In this document: positions 17,741 through 20,969 of the stretch, piece after piece
Numbering within the stretch: position 1 is the stretch's first letter
Layout of the letters: every line of letters begins with the position of its first letter
NCBI GenBank assembly: GCA_943704425.1
Contig: CALSCP010002679.1
Coordinates: 1 to 20,969 of the forward strand
Source: Ministeria vibrans ATCC 50519
Lineage: Eukaryota > Opisthokonta > Filasterea
DNA: 20,969 nucleotides
Reading direction: 5' to 3'
Notes under the pieces: generated by a model
What the model was told of the DNA's origin: nothing
Database searches by the model: none
What the model saw: only the letters and a program-made list of their open reading frames with translations
Position numbers and translations under genes: made by a program

Positions 17741-18481
17741 CTACAAAATCACACAAGGATCGGGAGTTGCAGCCGCCAGCTCAGCTTTATATCGTTCCTC
17801 GAGCGCCCTTTGTTGGTCTTGAGCCCTCGACAACTTGACGAAAAAGGCACTTGTGACGGCGGCAACGGGGTCTTTTAAAGACGGTGTGGGTGACACCTGG
17901 CCGAAACGGATGGCGTTGAGGGGCACACGCTCGATGAAATCCGTGAACTCGCAGGAAAGTTCCGGTACGCAGTCGTCCTCGTCATGTAGGTCATGGTTAA
18001 ACCCGTGGAAGAACATATAGGTCGTATTTAGGCGCATACGACGAAATGTCGTCTTCACAACCGCTTGGCGCTCTGGCGATTCCAAAATGGACCGAGTCAC
18101 TTGGTTTACAATGATCCCGTACCTGACGCCAACTTCGGGCGCAAAAGTCTCCAGAACGAAGCGAATCGTGTCAAGGTCCTCGGGACTCAGGCGACCACAA
18201 TTCAGCTTGACAACGAACAGAAGGCGAATTCGACCCGTTCGGTTGAGCGCTGAGACGATTTGGCGTGCCGCCTGTTCGCGCATTGCCGTGTCAGCAAGGC
18301 CAGGAGTGTCAGTGTACGTGATCCCATTCGCCTCGTTCACATGGCTCTGTGTGCAATGCGTCAACCCGCCTCCAATTGATATTCCACTGCGAAAACGCGC
18401 GCTTTTGACCAGACCATTCAGTAGCGTGCTTTTTCCTGCTCCTGGATTGCCCAACACCACGGTATTCTGGTTGGTGTTCAT
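17741..18481 (-). CDS. AIG1-like P-loop GTPase with C-terminal CaaX prenylation motif
   Basis: A complete, intronless 246-residue protein. The P-loop is GNPGAGKST (11-19), followed by the FRSGISIGGGLT stretch typical of this AIG1/Toc-like GTPase group in fungi and protists. Switch II is DTPGL (58-62), and NQVT (126-129) stands where NKxD is usual, so base recognition may be altered. Residues ~215-236 are a charged helix (RAQDQQRALEERYKAEL). The protein ends in CVIL (243-246), a CaaX box whose final Leu is, by established rule, favoured by geranylgeranyltransferase I. A prenylated membrane-associated GTPase is therefore inferred. It lies head-to-head with a truncated paralogue, 469 bp apart. 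The function of this group is poorly known; the related animal GIMAP proteins act in immune cells, but equivalence is not shown. Confidence 0.85.
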   Translation of the reverse strand: MNTNQNTVVLGNPGAGKSTLLNGLVKSARFRSGISIGGGLTHCTQSHVNEANGITYTDTPGLADTAMREQAARQIVSALNRTGRIRLLFVVKLNCGRLSPEDLDTIRFVLETFAPEVGVRYGIIVNQVTRSILESPERQAVVKTTFRRMRLNTTYMFFHGFNHDLHDEDDCVPELSCEFTDFIERVPLNAIRFGQVSPTPSLKDPVAAVTSAFFVKLSRAQDQQRALEERYKAELAAATPDPCVIL

Positions 18482-18950
18482 CTTCGTAATTCGTGTATCT
18501 GATTTCGATGAGGTTATAATAGATGGGGTTTGAAGTGGTGAAAAAGAGTGAGAAGAAAGAGGATGAACCTCAACCCAGAATTTTATAAACGCTCTCCTCC
18601 TCCTCTACTTATCCTCCAAACAGCGAGAGAGACTGAGACTGAGAGTATAAGAGTTAAGGAGTTCAGACTCAGATTAGATGCTGGAGTAGACAGTCCATGG
18701 CTGTACCAATTTGGATGACACCGAAGCGGCACTTTCGGAATTATTGATGCTTGGCGAAAAAGTCGACTTCCTTCGACTCGACAACTCGACCGAAAATCAC
18801 TTTTTTTCTCTCCTCTCTTCCACTTCCACCACCACAACGTCTCTTCAACGTTTAACCAACCAATCTCATTTGAACACTACTGTAAGCAGCGCTAAAATTG
18901 CAAAAGGTTCTCCAATTTTTCGTTTTCATAGTTTCCACACACATCCCATC
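18482..18950. promoter_or_regulatory. Shared divergent upstream region of two GTPase genes
   Basis: 469 bp between the two outward-facing ATGs, with no gene. It holds AG/CT-rich runs, GGTTATAATAGATGG (18512-18526) 30-45 bases upstream of the minus-strand ATG as a TATA-like element, and CCTCAACCCAGAATTTTATAAACG around 18567-18590. The assignment as promoter rests on position and AT-rich words only. Confidence 0.4.
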
Positions 18951-19211
18951 ATGGCTTCAGTTTCTGTATTGCAAGATGTGATCGTCATTGGCGATCCTGG
19001 TACTGGGAAGAGCTCACTTCTAAACAGCATCGCGCAGAAGCCCATTTTCAAGTCAGGCGTGTCACTGGCGGCAGGGTTGACAACAGAGTTTCAGGAGTGC
19101 ACTGTTGAGGAATTAATGATGATTCTCAAGGACACGCCGGGCCTTCAAGACATTTCCCATGCCAAGGAGGCGGCTGTGCAGATTGCGCGTGCTTTCGAGG
19201 GCACGAACTAG
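18951..19211 (+). pseudogene. Truncated AIG1-like GTPase paralogue
   Basis: 86 codons from the ATG at 18951 to a TAG. The P-loop is GDPGTGKSS (14-22), then IFKSGVSLAAGLT, then DTPGL (61-65), aligning with the first third of the GTPase at 17741-18481. The frame ends after QIARAFEGTN, before the G4 and later parts. Reading on in any frame gives no GTPase sequence up to 19500, so this is a true truncation rather than a nearby intron. An in-frame extension upstream to 18711 lacks domain features, so the ATG at 18951 was chosen. Whether a short product with only the P-loop half is made is unknown. Confidence 0.65.
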
Positions 19212-19245
19212 AGTGCTAGACCTTCCAATCTCACTTCGCGTCTCG

Positions 19246-19261
19246 ATTTACTCGAGTAAAT
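19246..19261. other. 16-bp perfect palindrome ATTTACTCGAGTAAAT
   Basis: A perfect inverted repeat with no loop, just downstream of the truncated GTPase. A second inverted repeat, CTGAGTGAG / CTCACTCAG, lies at 19283-19291 and 19338-19346. They could bind a dimeric factor or be chance; no function is claimed. Confidence 0.5.
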
Positions 19262-19508
19262 TCGTGGTTTTTTAACGGCGTACTGAGTGAGTCTATGGTG
19301 TGTTAGAATGAAAGTTATCCTGTTTTTGAGAGCGAGTCTCACTCAGCGAGATCGCGCGATGGGAAAGAGAATAGTCGAGTGATGGGAATTTGAAAAGCCT
19401 CCGTACTGCAATTGTACTGTACTGCAAGTCTCCTCGCTGCGTGTCGTTTCGGTCGCGTGGGCATCAGGCAGTGTACTAGAGTTCGGGATATCACTGTTAA
19501 AACTGTAT

Positions 19509-19705
19509 CCAGTATAATAAGCGAACAACGACATGCGAGTGTGATCGGGCGGGCAGTTTAACAAAAAGATTGCATTTTTCCCCTACTACAAGCGCCCAGT
19601 ATAATAAGCGAACGAAAACTTGCGAGTGTGATCGGGCGCGCAGTCAGATAGAAGCTCTGTGTGCAATAAAACAAATAGATTGCATTTTTCTCCTACTACA
19701 AGCGC
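19509..19705. repeat. Tandem duplication at the 3' end of the SET gene
   Basis: Copy 1 (19509-19595) and copy 2 (19596-19705) share CCAGTATAATAAGCGAAC at one end and the TGCATTTTTC...CTACTACAAGCGC block at the other. Copy 2 has an extra ~23 bases inside. The CTACAAGCGC end of copy 2 is the last two codons and stop of the SET gene on the minus strand, so copy 1 is a duplicated gene end plus 3' flank. Confidence 0.9.
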
Positions 19706-20454
19706 TCGAGATCGAGTCCGTACTTTTGAGAAACATCGAGCATGATCTGCAGGAATTTTTGAGGCATTCTCGCGAGAGCACCCTCATCCACACACAGGTC
19801 CGTACAGCCGAGCCAGTAACTTGAACCATAAGCGACAAACACCTCCTTGTCGCGCTTAATCGTGCGATGCGTCACCAGCGTTACCAGCCCTGTGCGCTTG
19901 TCTTGCTGTAGAAGAGCGTTCGTACCCGGTCCCGCTCGTATGGCGTACTCAACGATCGCTTTCTGAATGCGTGTAGTGTCCCCCACACGAGGAATTCGAG
20001 CGAAGCACTCTGGACCAGCACTGTCGTTGGCAACATGCGCGAGTAGACGAGGGTTGGCGTAGTTGCGGGGTTGGAGAGGCGCAATGTGGAACCGTTTCCC
20101 ACCGAGGTACACGTTGTGCGTATATTCGGGAGCTGTCGGAATCGCGACGGCGAAGGCGGGCTTGTCGCGCTGATAGACCGGCACCCAGCTCGAGCATCCG
20201 TTCACGATCCGCCCGGCCATGTCGCCTGGATAGTGCGTAAGACGAGTGCCGCTTGGGATGTCGGCGACTGCAAATAGGCCCTTGCCCTTGCCTGGGGAAT
20301 CACGCACCTCAACGAGGTGTGGCTCGCACGGAGACGCTGCCGCCTGCCGCTGGATAGTTGCAGCGTAGATCTTACACAATAGAGCTTCGTCCTGCGCCCT
20401 TGCGTACTCGACGGGACTTCGTAAGAACAAGCCCGCCTCATAGCTCACCATCAT
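19696..20454 (-). CDS. SET-domain protein (predicted lysine methyltransferase)
   Basis: A complete, intronless 252-residue protein. SET-domain signatures are: GKGKGLFAVADIPSGT (55-70), the N-terminal glycine-rich SAM-binding motif; NPRLLAHVANDS (134-145), standing where NHS-type residues lie; and KEVFVAYGSSYW (203-214), the usual E-x3-x-Y-G...YW end with the catalytic Tyr. The canonical Asn-His pair is changed (AHVAND), so activity and substrate are uncertain. There is no Cys-rich post-SET zinc site after YW, only GCTDLC. There is no signal peptide or membrane segment. Stand-alone SET proteins of this size can act on histones or other proteins; none is indicated. The start is the first of two adjacent ATGs at 20454. 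The gene ends inside a tandem repeat. Confidence 0.8.
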   Translation of the reverse strand: MMVSYEAGLFLRSPVEYARAQDEALLCKIYAATIQRQAAASPCEPHLVEVRDSPGKGKGLFAVADIPSGTRLTHYPGDMAGRIVNGCSSWVPVYQRDKPAFAVAIPTAPEYTHNVYLGGKRFHIAPLQPRNYANPRLLAHVANDSAGPECFARIPRVGDTTRIQKAIVEYAIRAGPGTNALLQQDKRTGLVTLVTHRTIKRDKEVFVAYGSSYWLGCTDLCVDEGALARMPQKFLQIMLDVSQKYGLDLERL

Positions 20455-20969
20455 CTCTCTGCTCTTCGAAAAGTTTGCTGTAACTCTCTATAATCTGTTT
20501 TGCGGGAAGGAAAGAGGAAGAGAGAGAGCATGAGAAAGGTTATCGAGAGCGAGAGAAGGTGCGTGACAGGTGCGAAACAGCAAAAGAAGCGGTGTTGTCC
20601 TCAACAAGAATATGACAGCAGATGGGCACGCCTACGTTGTACGTGCGGTGGACCGGCAGTTTTCCTGGTGGCTCTCCCACTGTTCCGAAAGCTGGGCTTA
20701 CGGATCGCGCCCAGTACGGAGTAAGGTGCGAGTTTGATGTTCATCATTCGTTCATACGGAGTAATTAAAATATACAAACTGCTCATGAGCCAGTGATATC
20801 ACGCAGAGAACAATTGAGATGCGCCGCAGGTTCTTTTGACATCTGCTGGTCAGATTGCAAGCGATATATATATAAAATAGTGAGCAAGGCAAGCGTGACA
20901 CGAACAACGATTGGACATCTTCGCAAAATTCGTTGTTGGCGCATGGGTTGGGGTCGCACTCATCAATGT
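20455..20969. other. Upstream region of the SET gene, no further gene seen
   Basis: Short open frames here read as low-quality protein and are not supported. It contains AGAGAG/GAAAGG purine runs (20505-20560), two TACGGAGTAA words (20716-20725 and 20756-20765) and a TATATATATAAAAT run near 20865-20878 that could be a TATA element for a gene to the right of the window. Confidence 0.5.

Noticed and set aside
1-20969. tRNA or rRNA genes
   Set aside because: Scanning by eye for B-box-like GGTTCGANTCC and cloverleaf context gave no credible candidate.

Overview
The window looks like a subtelomeric stretch of a nuclear genome from a single-celled eukaryote, either a protist or a zoosporic-fungus-like organism. 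I cannot name the taxon. The evidence is: vertebrate/fungal-type telomere repeats (CCCTAA)n; short spliceosomal introns of 49 and 59 nt inferred from frame restoration; non-LTR retrotransposon debris; a long LRR-Roc-COR (ROCO) gene; a prenylation (CaaX) motif; and a SET-domain protein. I saw no bacterial operon structure, no Shine-Dalgarno pattern and no tRNA or rRNA gene.

Layout. Positions 1-1961 (minus strand) hold part of a non-LTR retrotransposon. A reverse-transcriptase ORF runs off the left edge, and an RNase H-like fragment lies unexpectedly upstream of it. The element's 5' side abuts telomeric repeats. Two short CCCTAA tracts (1962-1981 and 2209-2230) enclose an A/C-rich 227-bp insert. 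Positions 2547-2990 (minus) are the relic of a C-terminal domain that also occurs in the ROCO gene. Positions 3359-7854 (minus) are the ROCO gene. Its last exon lies beyond a 59-nt intron, and its LRR region contains nearly identical tandem DNA units. Positions 7855-9592 are mostly intergenic, with one weak ORF. Positions 9593-11324 (minus) hold a two-exon gene for a trypsin-like-fold protein with acidic repeats, a coiled coil and a C-terminal hydrophobic anchor. Positions 11325-13326 lack a convincing gene; they include a GC-rich block and a 162-bp tandem duplication. Positions 13327-16806 hold a decayed, 5'-truncated non-LTR element (three frameshifts and one nonsense codon) joined head-to-tail to a second, shorter copy of its 3' end. 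Positions 16829-17462 (plus) are the remnant of a protein-kinase-like gene at that junction. Positions 17741-18481 (minus) encode an AIG1-like GTPase with a CaaX end, head-to-head with a truncated paralogue (18951-19211, plus). Positions 19696-20454 (minus) encode a small SET-domain protein.

How the pieces fit. Three neighbouring intact genes belong to types often used in sensing and signalling: a repeat-rich LRR-GTPase, a protease-like membrane-tail protein and a prenylated GTPase. They sit among telomere repeats, retroelements and broken paralogues, which is the usual setting for fast-changing recognition genes. That they act together is inference only. The best-supported new points are the revised ROCO and protease gene models, the shared ROCO C-terminal domain, the RNase H-before-RT order at the telomere repeat, and the paired hairpins conserved in two copies of the retroelement tail.
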